Below are positions 34,130-46,096 of a DNA stretch of 64,000 bases, piece by piece. The translations under genes were made by a program, and so were the position numbers. The notes under the pieces are model-generated. The model saw only the letters and a program-made list of their open reading frames with translations, was not told the origin of the DNA and searched no databases. The stretch comes from Parasponia andersonii (lineage: Eukaryota; Streptophyta; Magnoliopsida; Rosales; Cannabaceae), in the NCBI GenBank assembly GCA_002914805.1, contig JXTB01000076.1:950207-1014206 (forward strand), read 5' to 3'. How positions within the stretch are numbered: position 1 is the first letter of the stretch; the number at the start of each line of letters is the position of its first letter.

Positions 34130-34700
34130 AGAGACGAGAATGGTTCTTCTTGGTTGGTTGTGGAAGAGTTGTCTCTGGGGTCGAGGCTTACTAGAGAAGG
34201 CTATTCACTGGCGAATAGGGAATGGTTGTGTGCCTCGGCCTTTTTCCTTCAAACCGATATCACCTGCTCATACGGCTTGTCCTCGTGTTTGTGATTTATT
34301 TTTAATGTAAGGCATTTGGAATGAGAACGTTATTGAGCAGCTATTTCTTCCAATAGATAAGGAGCTGATCTATTTAATTCCACTTGGTATTGTTAATATC
34401 ACTGTCTTAAGCTCCCTTCTCACATTTGATTTCATGTGCTTCCTCGTCTTGGTGGAATGTCCCTGTATTATATTGTCTCAAACTCAACACTGATGTGGCA
34501 ATTCATCCTGGAGCTACTAAGATAGGTGTATGGGGTGTCATTTGCGATCATCATGGCTCTGTCCTAGCTAGTTAGTCGAAATCTGTTTTTGGGTGCTTTA
34601 CTGATGATGTTGTTGGCAAACTCCTTGCTATTGGGTAAGGCCTGAAGATTGATGCAGAATATCTCTATGATTGAAACTGATGTTTTAGCTGCTGTAAATC
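34130..34700 (+). pseudogene. LINE (non-LTR retrotransposon) ORF2 3' remnant
   Basis: The plus strand encodes HWRIGNGCVPRPFSFKPIS, the zf-RVT region usual in plant L1-like LINEs. At 34479-34570 it encodes an RNase H start, NTDVAIHPGATKIGVWGVI followed by DHHGSVLA, with the catalytic Asp of NTD. Stops and frame breaks are present (a TAG follows the VLAS codons). Confidence 0.65.
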
Positions 34701-35450
34701 TTATTAATAATTGCTGTGAGTTGTATGCTATAGGGTCTACTACCCAAGATATTACGCATTATATCCCACCTTATATCATACATTTTCGATATTACGTAGT
34801 GTCAGATGATTAGATGATTTGTTACTATATAAATGTTATTCAATTTATTCGTAATTTCAATTCATTAAAAGTGCAAATGAAACAGCTCATTTGGACTTTT
34901 AAGTACAAATAAAGTAGAATTCCTGTCATTATCCAAATAAAAATTACCCAAGTCTTCTTCTTCGCTAACCTCATTCACCATGTCCCTCCTTTGCCGTTCA
35001 TTTTGGGCTTATCAGTTTTTCATTAAAAGAAAGAGTTTTCCTTTTTTGGTCAACACGTTGTCATATTTTTCACCGTACGTGGAGTCAAAAACAATAATCT
35101 CCCTTTAAAAAAGATGCTTATTTTTTCTTATGGTTTTCTTCTTTCTTTTTTTCTTTCTTTCGTTCTTCTCTTTTAAGCCTCCTACACTTACAAAATTGGA
35201 CCTGTAGTCCACGAGCAGCATATATTTTAAGGGAGAGAATGAAGAGGTGATTTTTATAATTGCTCGCATTTTCTCAATAAATAAAAAAAAACCATTTCAA
35301 GAACAACTCACAAAATATGACATTGTATCTCTGCTGATGCTGAAAATAGAGGCCAACCTAGTTCTTAGATTAGAATTACTAGATACAAGAAAAGTAGTAG
35401 TTTTTATATGGTTCAGCATATATAAAAATCTACGGAAATATAATCACGCC

Positions 35451-35519
<69 letters not shown>

Positions 35520-36080
35520 TACAATTTTACACACTCTTAACTATCAAGTTGATCTCATTCTCTGAAATTCATCTCCCTCGCCTTCGGTTCAATTGGAAAA
35601 TGGGAATTCCAACTTAGGATCCTTCAAATTGTTATTAGTTCATTATTATTAGTTGTGAGACGCCTGCAATAGCATCTAACGTACAAAAATGGCTCATTGA
35701 TCATAGAAGATAGATATATCATATTAATTGTAACGTTTTTCACATGCATGTCAAATACAGAATATATTCTAGCTTTTGATATAAGATTATAATTGACGTA
35801 TAAAAAGCTAGAAACACACAGTACTATACACTTACAGTTTACAGAATGTAGCAGAAGGAAGAAGCCCTTAAGTCTAAAATGTTCTAGACGAATTGTCGCC
35901 CCAAACATTCTTTTCGCAGGACTGGACGCGAAGCAAAGCACATATCTTTTCCTTTCTTTCTTTTTCTTGTTCTGATGGATTGGAACATCTCAACCAAAAA
36001 AATAAAAAAAAAGCACATATACACCTTTTTTAAGACTATTATAACAGTTCAATTCCGGAGTAGCATAAATAATACGAATT
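34701..36080. other. Intergenic DNA with a compound microsatellite
   Basis: A (TAT)n run at 35451-35488 passes into a (CAT)n run at 35489-35519. The Tyr/His-repeat ORF over it is an artefact. Nothing else is recognised. Confidence 0.6.
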
Positions 36081-36322
36081 AGAACTATACCAGTCAATCC
36101 AAACCAAAGTGTAGTGAAAAAGGAGTCTCGAACTTCTTCGAATTCTTGGCTCGCCAGGCCTTCTTCAGGCCCCTGCTTGTTTCGATGCTCTCAGTGCCAA
36201 GATCGTGGAGAAAGCTGGCTTTCAGTGCTGCTTTGCTACTGCTTTGTTCTATTTCATAACTAGTTTTATTCTCTTTTGTTGTCACTTGTGGTAGTGTTTT
36301 GAGAAATGGTTGATATTATATG

Positions 36323-37098
36323 TGTTGGTGCGATTCTTATCAGCTGTTCACGTGTCTCTGGACTGCTGATGTCGTATCTACCAACTATCCATGTATCCTT
36401 GCTATCCCAAAGTACTTTTAACTTCAGGTCGGGTCGGAGAGGCGGAGGTGGCCACCTGCAAAGATTCTCCGATACTTAAGTCAATTGTTTATCCCTGAGG
36501 TTGGGTAACAAAGATTAAGTTTTTCTCTGTATATGTCTATCTATATATCTCTTTTTCAGAGGGGGAAGCAAGGCTCGTATATATAATCCTGGAACTGGGA
36601 GTTTTCTGACTCTCAATCTCAGGATCGAATACCTTTTTCTCATCATGACTTACTCCAAAAGTCACGAGTCGTAGTTACCGTGATTTCCTATGCATCGTCG
36701 TGGCCTACTTTCTGCCATCCCATATGACTCGAGCTTATCGGGGGCGAGACTTTGATAAACTGTCGTTCTGTCAAGACGGTTTGCCCAATATGCGCACCTA
36801 CCTAGGATCGCATTAAATGCTCTGTCTAGGTCTGCCTCCCATGGTCTTTTGGCAGAAGACCCTCAAGTTTCCTGACCCCTAACTGTCGATGTAAGAATTG
36901 GACTAGGCTGAACCTGTCTAGGGTGTAGGATGGATTCGGCTCTGGCCTCGGATAGCCCATGGGCTCATGTGGTATCACGTGCTACTCGCGTGGCTTTTAA
37001 GCGATTACTCTGAATACGTGTCGGATGGTGTGTTCCCCTGTGACTTGTTCTACCACTTAATCATCCACGTGGTATATGATCTAGGAACAGCCCCCACA
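36323..37098 (-). repeat. Element 2 left (3') LTR
   Basis: It has a TGTTGGTGCG start and ends GCCCCCACA. It shares with the right LTR the reading TCTATATATCTC/TCTGTATATCTCTTTTTCAGAGGG and lacks the 'gagcagtgcgc' segment found in element 1 LTRs. Confidence 0.92.
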
Positions 37099-37613
37099 AC
37101 TGCCCCAATTTCCCTATTTGATGGACTCGCATCCATCAAGTAGGGAAATCGTGTCTCCAGTCCTCCAATTTGAGGGGTACACATAGATTCTTACCGTTAT
37201 TTCTCTCCAATTACTGACGCTGGTGCATGCTATACCGTATCATATTTTTTCAAATTTTTGAAATTCTAGTGCTTCTGTCTTCCTTACATTGTTCTCCTCT
37301 AGGAAAGACTCTTCGGCTCCCCCTTTATAAAAGCTGCGCTTGTGCTCATTTTTTATTTTACCAAAATCTCCAAATATTCTAACTTTCTCAAATCTTAGGA
37401 TTTCTGAATCTCCCCTTTTCCATAACCCTTCGTTCTCTTTGATCGCATCCAAAATAATGGCCCCGAACTAGAGTCAGAAACTCCGCCCCGTTGCGGATTC
37501 CGAGTTGGACTTATTAAGGAGGCAGCTTTGCTTCTCTGGCGGAGTTACTTTAGAAAGGGTCGAGGGCCCGGTGGACTTACATACACCCTTCTGCCCTCGA
37601 AGGCTCCATCGTC

Positions 37614-38773
37614 TTGGGGAGGAGGCACCTGAAATGGCTGCAGTTCACCCTTCTTCCCCTGGTCCACCAGTTCTTCAGTCTTACGGGGATTCATCCGATG
37701 CAACTGGATGCCAACGGGGTCATGATCCTAATAGGGCTTTCTACCCTGTCGGTCCTCCTCAACGTGCATATCGACATGGAGGTGGTCCTTTATGCCTATA
37801 CGCTCATCCTCATCCCCAAAAAGAGCTCTATCCCACTTTCTATCTCCTGCCACTCCCGGGGCGCCATGTTTTTTAGGGTTTGCTAAAGTCGGACAAGCAA
37901 TGGGATTCCCACTCCAAGCTGTACATCATCGAAGGGGCGTGGTGCTCTTCCTGGGTGAACAGAGAGCATTTCCAAATTCGCCCATTTTTTCAGCAAAGTA
38001 AGTACTGAGTCGTAGTTTTTGGATCTGTGTGCACTTTGCCCATTTTTACTCATGATGTTTTGCTTTACGCAGCCTCTGTGGAGGAAAGCAGGTTCAAGCG
38101 ACGGCTGTCGGCAGGACAACTCAAGGAGCTAGATGGGAGTCGTCATCTTCGGGTCCTCTGGGGACTGCCGATACATCCAGGCCGTCTTGCATCTCCAGGT
38201 GATGAACACGATGCCGAGGATGGTCTCGTATCTTCTTTTTCTGTTGGACGCAGGGCAAGCAGAGCTGAGGCTAGCGGTGCTGAGAGATAGGCTGGCGGAC
38301 GTGGAGAAGCTAAAGACAAGGTACCAGAAGTAGGTGGATATCCTTTCTACGGAGAGCTATAGGTCTGGCTGGGAGAACAGGAAATTCGAGGGCCATGCAG
38401 AAGTGGTAACGCCTGATCAGTTTGATGAGCAGAAGGGTGTTGAGAGGGACCATTATTCTGTCAAGTACTACACGCAGTAGTTAGGAACAAGATTAACATC
38501 ATGTACCCTGCTGATGAACTGAAGATGCTCGACGAAGAAAAAGACGGACCCTCTACATCTGCTTTTGTCGCCAGAGAGGTTGTCCCCATCTCTAGTTTAC
38601 CAGAACAAGCTATAGAGGTTCCTGGGGGTCAGCCTGGCCCTGGCGCCCTGACTAGCGGAGGGTCAAGTATAGTCGTCCTGTCCAGCGATGATTCTGAACC
38701 TGGTATGCCGTTCTCTGCCGAAGCTGGTCCAAGCATCGAAGCCGGAATCGCTCCCCTCTTCGGAGGTAATTAG
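37614..38773 (+). pseudogene. Antisense ORF remnant of element 2
   Basis: The Transposase_28-like part is at about 37640-37860 (IHPMQLDANGVMILIGL). There is an intron with donor GTAAGTACTGAG near 37998 and an intact acceptor TTTACGCAG near 38071. The last exon region 38501-38773 ends AGIAPLFGGN-stop. The middle, including most of the coiled coil, is deleted at about 38250. Confidence 0.7.
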
Positions 38774-38928
38774 GGCTTCTCACTCTTTTGTGTATTTGTA
38801 AAGTACTGACCGCGTCGTGTAAAGCTGACCCATGTTGCAAGCACCTGTTTAAATAATAAAATGGCGTATTTTTCTCACGCTTATTCTGTGTTATTTTTTT
38901 TGTTGCCTACATCCGTGGTTAGGGTCAG

Positions 38929-39000
38929 ACATCATATACGATGCCATTCCTTGTCAACGGTCTGCCCGACTTCTGGGTCTGGCCTAATCGTATATGATGT
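38929..39000. repeat. 14-bp inverted repeat in element 2
   Basis: ACATCATATACGAT (38929-38942) and ATCGTATATGATGT (38987-39000) are the same perfect pair as in element 1, although the intervening bases differ. Confidence 0.8.
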
Positions 39001-39419
39001 GGAGTTATTAGTGAATTCCCCCTATACTATGACTGAGGAGGTTAGCTCCAGAGATCGGGATGTGAGTTTCGGCCCGTCCAGAGATCGGGATGTATAATTT
39101 CTGTTATGACTTGTCTTAGCAGAATATGATCCGTGCGTATGGCTGGACTTCTCTGACCCTAAATAGGAACGCGCCAGGAACCAGCTCCAGGGATTAGTCG
39201 ACAACTATTTGGACCCGTCACTGCAAAGTAAGAGGCCTGGGCTTGCCTCTCTTTGGGAGCGAACAGGGCGTTACCACTCCGATGTGTCCTTGCGAGTCTG
39301 TTCAAGACCTGCTTCTTACAAATAGAGATACCGGGTCCGTGTCCATGTCGACCATGCATCCTGTAATTCAAGCAATACTAAACAGAATTTGGTTTTAATT
39401 TTTGCCTTCGTGCTTGGTC

Positions 39420-39655
39420 TTGTATGGGCCTACATCTAACGGATAGGCCTTGGCTCTGTTCACTTTCAGTCCATGTGTAGCTAAGGCACTCTCTAGGGAG
39501 GGTCTACTTCTAACGGGTAGACTCTAGCCGCGTTTACTTTTGGCTTATGCGTAGCTAAGGTGTTCCCTGGGGAGGGTCTACTTCTAATAGGTAGACCCTG
39601 GCCCTATTTACCTTTGGCTTATGCATTTCTCAGGTGCTCTTTGGGAGGGTCTTAT
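39420..39655. repeat. ~75-bp tandem repeats in element 2
   Basis: Counterpart of 10100-10330. Units carry 'GGTCTACTTCTAA.(A/G)GGTAGAC', 'TGGCTTATGC' and 'GGGGAGGG'. Confidence 0.75.
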
Positions 39656-39770
39656 CGCTCAATTCTTCCCTATCCTACAGGTATTCCTTGAGGGTCTGCG
39701 GCAAGTTTTTGTTGCGCAGCCTGTTGCCCTTCGTACGTCCTCTCGAGTCATCGACGAACGACATGTTCCC

Positions 39771-40375
39771 CGCGTTACGATTTTTGATGAGGTCTGCTGG
39801 CAAGCATTTTATTGCGCAGCTCACTCCTTCTCGTACGTTTACTCGAGCCATCGGCAAACATTTTATTGCGTGATGTGATTCCCATAGTACGATATTTATT
39901 GAGATCTACTGGCAAGTATTTTATTGTGCAGCTCAATCCTCCTCATACGTTTTCTTGGACCATCGGCAATCATTTCATTGCACAATGTGATTCCCCTAGT
40001 ATAATCTTTATTGAGGTCTACTGGCAAGCATTTTATTATGCAGCTCAATCCTTCTTGTACATTTTCTCGAGCTATCGGCAAGCATTTTATTGCGCAATGT
40101 GATTCCCATAGTACGATCTTNNNNNNNNNNNNNNNNNNNNNNNNNNNNNNNNNNNNNNNNNNNNNNCAAGCATTTATTATGCAGCTCAATCCTTCTCGTA
40201 CATTTTCTCGGGCCATTGGCAAGCATTTTATTGCGCAATGTGATTCCCATAGTACGATCTTTATTGAGGTTTGCTGGCAAGCATTTTATTGCGTAGCTCA
40301 ATCCTCCTCGTATGTTTTCTTGGGCCATCGGCAAGCATTTTATTACGCGATGTGATTCCCATAGTACACTTTTTA
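39771..40375. repeat. 112-bp tandem repeat array in element 2, with assembly gap
   Basis: The CATAG anchor is at 39883, 39995 and 40107 (step 112), then at 40248 and 40360. The step across the N run is 141 because 46 N (40121-40166) replace about 17 expected bases or an unknown number of whole units. Array length is therefore uncertain. Confidence 0.88.
40121..40166. other. Assembly gap (46 N)
   Basis: A run of N lies within the 112-bp array; its size is unlikely to be real. A single N is also present at 54390 between A and T homopolymers. Confidence 0.99.
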
Positions 40376-40603
40376 TTTGCGCGAATAGTTCGTGGGGTCT
40401 GATACTGGGGCAGACCCTTTTTCATAACAATCCAAAGCGTAAGTTTGTGTAGCAGAAGCACTGACCTGTTTTGGAATTAAGCTGTATAATAATACAAGCA
40501 TTTACATGTGTCTCACAGCATTTACATGTATCTCACACGTGATACTTTTTCAAGTGTTGGGCATTCTATGTGTTTGGTAGGCTCTTCCTAGTCTTGAGTT
40601 CTT

Positions 40604-41494
40604 TCAGGACTTACGCACCATTGTCAAGTACTCTCTTAGAGACTCATTCGCAGATTGCTCCAACCGGTCAAGGTCTCGCATAGTTTTTTGTTGCCTCCGG
40701 GTGCCCAAGTATTGCTTTAAGAAAAGTTTACAAAAATCTTCAAACCCATTTATAGATTTCTCCGGGAGTTGTCTGAACCACAATAAAGCCAGCCCCGCCA
40801 GGGTGGTAGAGAAGGCTTTGCAGGGTACAGCCTTGTCCCTAGTCTCCAAGGCCATCTTCTGCTGAAAGTGGCATATGTGATCGAGGGGGTTGGTCTTTCC
40901 CTCGAGCGGTCTGAAGGTCGGGGCTGTGAAGTCCTTCGGCTTGGGCTCCAGCTGGATCCAATCGGTGAAGACAGCCCGGTTGATCCTCGCACGGTCTCCT
41001 CTACCAGATTATCAGGGGTCTGGCTGTGATGGGCCCCCTAGCCTCTTACTCAGCTCCACCATCATCTCTAGTTTCCAGTTGGGAAGTACACTTTCTAGGC
41101 TTTCCTTGTGTCTTCTGTCCACCGCTGCTCCGACTCGGAAAGACCTCGTCTAGCTTTGTCGCTCCCCCTGCATCTACGATCTAGATAGGGTGGGAACTTC
41201 CCTCAGCGGTTGGGCCCCAGACTCTTACTGGACCTCTTCGTCAAAGTCCTCCTTTCGCCCGCTCCCAGCTTCGCTTGCCAGCAGCCCTTTAAGGTGGACG
41301 TTATCTCTACGAATTTCTGCGACTTCATCTTTTAAGCCTAGGATAGCCTCGTGAGCCATCTCTGCTTTCTGGTTTGCTGCTGCTAGGGCGGCAAGTATTT
41401 GGTCCAGCTTTTGCTCCAGACTTGATCGTGCTTCCCAGGAGCTCCCTTCGGCATCGGGACGTGTGCTCCTGACTGTCATCCTTGAGGGTGCCAT
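40604..41494 (-). pseudogene. Truncated gag of element 2
   Basis: 41225-41494 encodes the Gag N-terminus (MAPSRMTVRSTRPDAEG… coiled part). About 40628-40870 encodes the gag core (LLWFRQLPEKSINGFEDF, FLKQYLGTRRQQKTMRD, ANESLREYL), which then runs straight into integrase-end sequence at the deletion junction. Confidence 0.8.
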
Positions 41495-41588
41495 CTGACA
41501 TTGTATGATTTTTTGTTCGGGGAAAGCACGATCGTGAGACTTTTACTCTTTCTCTCGCGCTCAGTGCTTCTCACAGACAGCGCCAAAC

Positions 41589-42362
41589 TGTTGGTATGAT
41601 TCTTACCAGCAACGTGTCTCTGAACTGCTGATGTCCTATCTACCAACTGTCTACGTATCTTTGCTATCCCAGAGTGTTTTTAACTTCAGGTCGGGTCAGA
41701 GAGGCAGGGATAGCTACCTACAAAGACTCTCCGATGCTTAAGTCAGTTGTTTGTCACTGAGGTTGAGTAGCAAAGATTAAGTTTTTCTCTGTATATGTCT
41801 ATCTGTATATCTCTTTTTCAGAGGGAGAAGCAAAGCTTGTATATATAATCCTGGAACTGGGAGCTTTCTAGCTCTCAATTCCAGGATCGAGTACCTTTTT
41901 TTTCATCATGACTTACTCCAAAAGTCACGGGTCGTGGTTACTGTGATTTCTCCTGCATCGTCGTGGCTTGCTTTCCACTGTCCCCTATGACTCGAGCTTG
42001 TCGGGGGCGAGACTTTGACAAACCGTTGTTCTGTTAGGACAGTTTGCCCAATGTGCGCACCTACCCAGGATTGCATTAAATGCTCTGTTTGGGTCTGTCT
42101 CTCATTGTCTTCTGGCGGAAGACCCTCGAGGCTCCTGACCCCCAAGTGTCGAGGTAAGATTTGAACTGGGCCGAACCCGTCCAGGGTCTAGGATGGATTC
42201 GGCCCTGGCCTCGGACAGCCCATGGGTCCATGCGGTATCACGTGCAACTCGCGTGGCTTTTAAGCGGTCACTCTAGACACATGTCGGACAGTGTGCCTCC
42301 GTTGTGACCTGTTCTGCCACTTAATCGTCCACGTGATACATGATCTAGTAATGGACCCCACA
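41589..42362 (-). repeat. Element 2 right (5') LTR
   Basis: TGTTGGTATG…ACCCCACA, pairing with 36323-37098. The last bases lie 8 bp before copy 3 exon 2. Confidence 0.92.
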
Positions 42363-43621
42363 AGACATATGATTTTCGACATCAGCTGCAATATTGGGAT
42401 TGCCATATGAAGGTCTAATATCACATGGAGAAATGGTGGAACAGGGGAGACTTATCACCAAAGCCGTCTCAATTCCTATTATAAGGGATGCTGATACTGG
42501 ATATGGCAATGCCATGAATGTTAAAAGAACTGTCAAGGGATTTATTAAAGCTGGCTTTGCTGGGATTATGCTTGAAGATCAGGTTGTTGTGATTACTAAT
42601 ATTTTAGTAAGTGCACTTTTTGTTTTTTTTTTCTTTTTTCCTTTCTATTTGTTCTGTCATGCAGTGAGTGAGTGAGTCAGTGACTGAGTGAGGTTGGTGG
42701 AGAGAGCTCATTTCTTTGAGCATAATCATGGTTTCGCATCTTACAAGTTACCATCTTGCATTGTTTATTTTTGTAGTTAGATTTTCATTATCTTAAAAAA
42801 TCTCCTACATAAGATTTTGTAATTTGATTTACATGTAACATTTTCTTTACTTCTTATTCATGTTTTAATTTTTTTTGTTCCCTCTGTTGAGAAGGTTTCT
42901 CCAAAAGCCTGTGGTGAAGCACAATGCAGGAAGGTGGTGTCAAGAGAGGAGGCAGTGATGCGCGGCGGGAGAGTGGATCTAACACTGTTATTGTTGCCAG
43001 GACGGATTCTCGTCAAATGATTTCTTTTGGAGAATCACTTTGGAGGGCAATGGCTTTCGCTGATGCTGGAGCAGATGTTATTTTCATCGACGCTCTAACT
43101 TCAAAAGAAGAAATGAAGTAGTTTGGTGAAATTGCTCCCCTAGTTCCAAAACTGGTACACAAAATTTCTTTTCCATTGTAACATACCAAGAAAAGGTCAG
43201 AGGTAAATATATTTCAGATATTGGTTTTAGTGACGAAAAAAGCTTCTTGATTCATCTAATTAGGCCAATATGCTTGAAGGAGGGAGCAAGACTCCATTAC
43301 TCAATCCTTCTGAACTTGAGAACATTACTCTTTGCACAACTATGTAGAGACCCCATCTTTTTTTTTTTTGATTTGGTCTTCTTTGATGATTGCCATTTAT
43401 TTACCTCATGTGTACCTTTAGATTGTTATGCCATGAAGGTAACTTCAATAATTACTCACCTGCAGGATGCACTTATGGCAATCAAGGGTGGTCAAATTCC
43501 TCCTCCTAGATGCCGGCCATGCTTTGAAGAGCTCAATGAGATCCTAAGTTTCAACACTTACTATGAAGAAGAAAAGCGGTATACTAACCGCAGCCAGCTA
43601 TCATCGCAGAAAGGTGAGTGA

Positions 43622-44098
43622 GAGACGTCTTTACCCTTGTATACGCAAAAAGATCATGTTTAGTCAATTGTTCCCACTCCGCTGGTAATGGAATATTTGT
43701 CTAACATTGACATGTCATTACTGATCCGTAAATGGCACTCTCTTATGCAGAGTTGATCGGATACAATAATTCAGTTATGGTTGATCTAGCAAATCTTGCT
43801 AATTAACCTATCGGCACCACAGATAGCATACATGATCAAAATAGTTTGAGCATAACTGGACTTCCATGAGTAAGTATACAGATCGATATACCCTAATTTG
43901 GATCGATAGACTGGTGTTATCTAAGGTTCCTTTGTTCGATTGTACTATTGTCTGGTGGATTTCTTGTCCTCCCTCTATGTGAATAAACTTTATGTTTATC
44001 TCAATAAACAAAGCAAACAGAAAATAAATAAATAAAGAAACGGTTTGAGAATTGTGAAACTTGTTTGTAGACACACACAATCGAGTTTTATGAAATTA
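43622..44098. other. Copy 3 3' flank
   Basis: It partly resembles the copy 2 exon 5-6 interval ('gat(c)ggatacaataattcagttatggttgatc'). No extension exons survive. Confidence 0.4.
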
Positions 44099-44903
44099 AG
44101 GTGCTGTTTGGTAACACTCTTATTTTTTGTTTTTTAAAACACAAAAATGAAAGTGCTTTTTCTTATTTTGTTTTTTGCATTTCAAAAACAAAAATGTATT
44201 TGATAACAATGTCGTACTTTTTGTTTTCTAAAATAAAAAAATTAAATACATATCTGGTAACTAGCATTTTTTTACTTTTGAAAGTGAAAATAAAAAAGGA
44301 GAGTAATAAAGGAAAAAAAAAATTAAATACATATCTGGTAACTAGCATTTTTTTACTTTTGAAAGTGAAAATAAAAAAGGAGAGTAATAAAGGAAAAATG
44401 AAAGATAAAATAGGAGAGAGAAAAAGTGGTATTTATCTAAATAAATTTCATAAGTGGGATTTTTCAAAATAAAAATTTTAAAAGTGATGTTTTCTAAATA
44501 TTTTGGAAAATTTTTGAAAAAATTACCAAATTTTACAATTATATTTTGAAAAAAAAAAACACTTTTAAAATTTTTATTTTAAAAAATATTTAGAAAAATA
44601 CCACTTTTACATGAGGCTAAAGAGATAATGACGAGACAAATAGTGATGAAAGAGAAAATGTTAAGAGAAATGGTGATGCGAGTCTAGATTTGTTTGAATT
44701 TTGATACTAGTATTTCTGCAAAATTGTTTTAAAAAATTTTGAAAGTAAGAAATTTTTGTTTTAAAAATTTTAAAAATTTTGTTGTCAAATTAAAAAAACA
44801 AAAATAAAAATAGTTTTTCCGAACATACTTTTGAAATGTATTTCTACTTTTTTGATTAAAAAAACAGAAAAACTATTTAAATAAGTGGTTATCAAACAAG
44901 CCC
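44099..44903. mobile_element. hAT-like MITE
   Basis: The left end AGGTGCTGTTTGGTAACA and the right end TGGTTATCAAACAAGCCC form imperfect inverted termini of the common plant 'GTTTGGTAAC' type. The interior is A/T homopolymer-rich with no transposase. It contains an 81-bp tandem duplication (44241-44321 and 44322-44400, nearly identical). No clear 8-bp target duplication was found. Confidence 0.55.
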
Positions 44904-46087
44904 TAAAATTCTTTTTCTTTGTTAATTGATACCAAAGCTGTCAAATTAAGTTTGGTTATAAACGTACTTTCGTGCAGTGTCGTACTCAAAATTTAAAATC
45001 ACTAATCCAGCATAGCCCATTGACTCATGCTTAATACATAATGTTTTGAAATGTGACATGTTATACCGCGTCTCGCAACGTACTGTATTAGCCATATGTC
45101 AAAATGTAGCAATCCATTTGGGCCAAAATTAGTTCTTTTATTTGGTAAATTTGATTAATTCCAATACCGTTTTATAAATACTTTTTTCCCAAATCATTCA
45201 AATGTATTAAAAAAAACAAATATTAACGTAATAAATTAAAGATAAAATTTTTAACGCCAAAGAAGGAAAAAAAAAATTAGTAAAATTTTTGTAAACCAAA
45301 ACTGATTATAGATTGTCTTTAATTAGATCTGTATTTGTATATTGAAAAAATAATTTATAATAATACATATATAACGTATTAACGTACCATGCCTATATAC
45401 TAGCGTATCGTATCATGTCGTGCATGCCAATAGGCTATGTTATATCATATCGTGCTCAACCCATTATACCTAACTACCTAAGTTAATTATAACTCCGACA
45501 TAGTCCACATAATTAGACCATGCATGACCCACATTTTGGTGTGTCGTGTGGCCGGCCCTCTTGAAGCTCTAATTAATAATATCATAAAATTTATTATCGC
45601 TCAAGAGACTATATAAAACTACATATTAATATAATGGACTTAAATTTAACTACTATAAAACACGTGCTGAAAAAATATGGAATTTAGACTTTTTCAGGTA
45701 TTTTGGAAAAAAAAAATTGAAAATATGGTGGCTTGTGTTTTTTTAAGTCGGGTACAATTTTAATTAAAAACTACTAATTTCTAAAAAATATTTAGAAAAA
45801 TACTATTTTTAAAATCATAATTTATAATCCGTAACCAATTTTTAGAAATTGGTAACTAGTAACCAAAAGTATTTATAACTAGTAGTCGATTTTCAAAAAT
45901 TGCTAACTAGTAATTATTTTAAAAAATGATATTTTTCTAATAAAAATCACGTGAAAATTGAAAGAAAAAACTGACTCCATATTACGTAATTCTTTTGAGT
46001 TTTTATAGCTAAAAGTATCAGAAATCCAAAAAAAATAATTATTATTATGCATATGACTCGTTATTGTTTGTAGTATTTAATTGTACT
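44904..46087. other. AT-rich intergenic DNA with a dispersed repeat
   Basis: About 45690-46030 resembles 54640-55030 in the same orientation ('ggt.gcttgtgt.ttttt', 'ggtaactagtaac', 'attcttttgagtttttata'). The repeat family is unknown and no gene is seen. Confidence 0.5.
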
Positions 46088-46096
46088 TAGATTCGT

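Larger units (their letters stand above)
36323..42362 (-). mobile_element. Non-autonomous Tat-type LTR retrotransposon (element 2) inside copy 3
   Basis: 6,040 bp with LTRs at 36323-37098 (776 bp) and 41589-42362 (774 bp), both TGTTGG…CACA on the plus strand. Compared with element 1, two large blocks are missing. About 4.5 kb from integrase to mid-gag is gone (junction near 40627, equivalent to 11277/15820), and about 1.86 kb of the antisense ORF is gone (junction near 38250). No protease, RT, RNase H or integrase remains. ATATG at 36318-36322 and 42367-42371 is a candidate target duplication, but the right copy is 4 bases away from the LTR end. By eye the two LTRs differ at roughly one in eight positions over their first 200 bases, mostly transitions, so the insertion is old. 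Confidence 0.9.
36081..43621 (+). pseudogene. ICL/PEP mutase family, copy 3, pseudogene split by a retrotransposon
   Basis: A conserved 5' leader remnant (36081-36105) is fused to the 3' part of exon 1 (36121-36233, coding ACFDALSAKIVEKAG), so the start codon and transit peptide are deleted. The exon 1 donor GT is lost (GCTACTG|CTTT). Element 2 (36323-42362) sits at the intron 1/exon 2 border. Exon 2 is 42371-42582, with no AG before it and with the metal site altered to RDADTGYG. Exon 3 (42895-43154) has a 22-bp deletion after GTGATGC (frameshift) and a TAG after EEMK. Exon 4 (43264-about 43323) is cut short and its GGGK reads GGSK. Exon 5 (43466-43621) is complete and keeps the stop/donor overlap GGTGAGTGA. 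Several independent lesions make it non-functional. Confidence 0.9.

Noticed and set aside
35247..35540. ORF with runs of Tyr and His
   Set aside because: Translation of a (TAT)n(CAT)n microsatellite.
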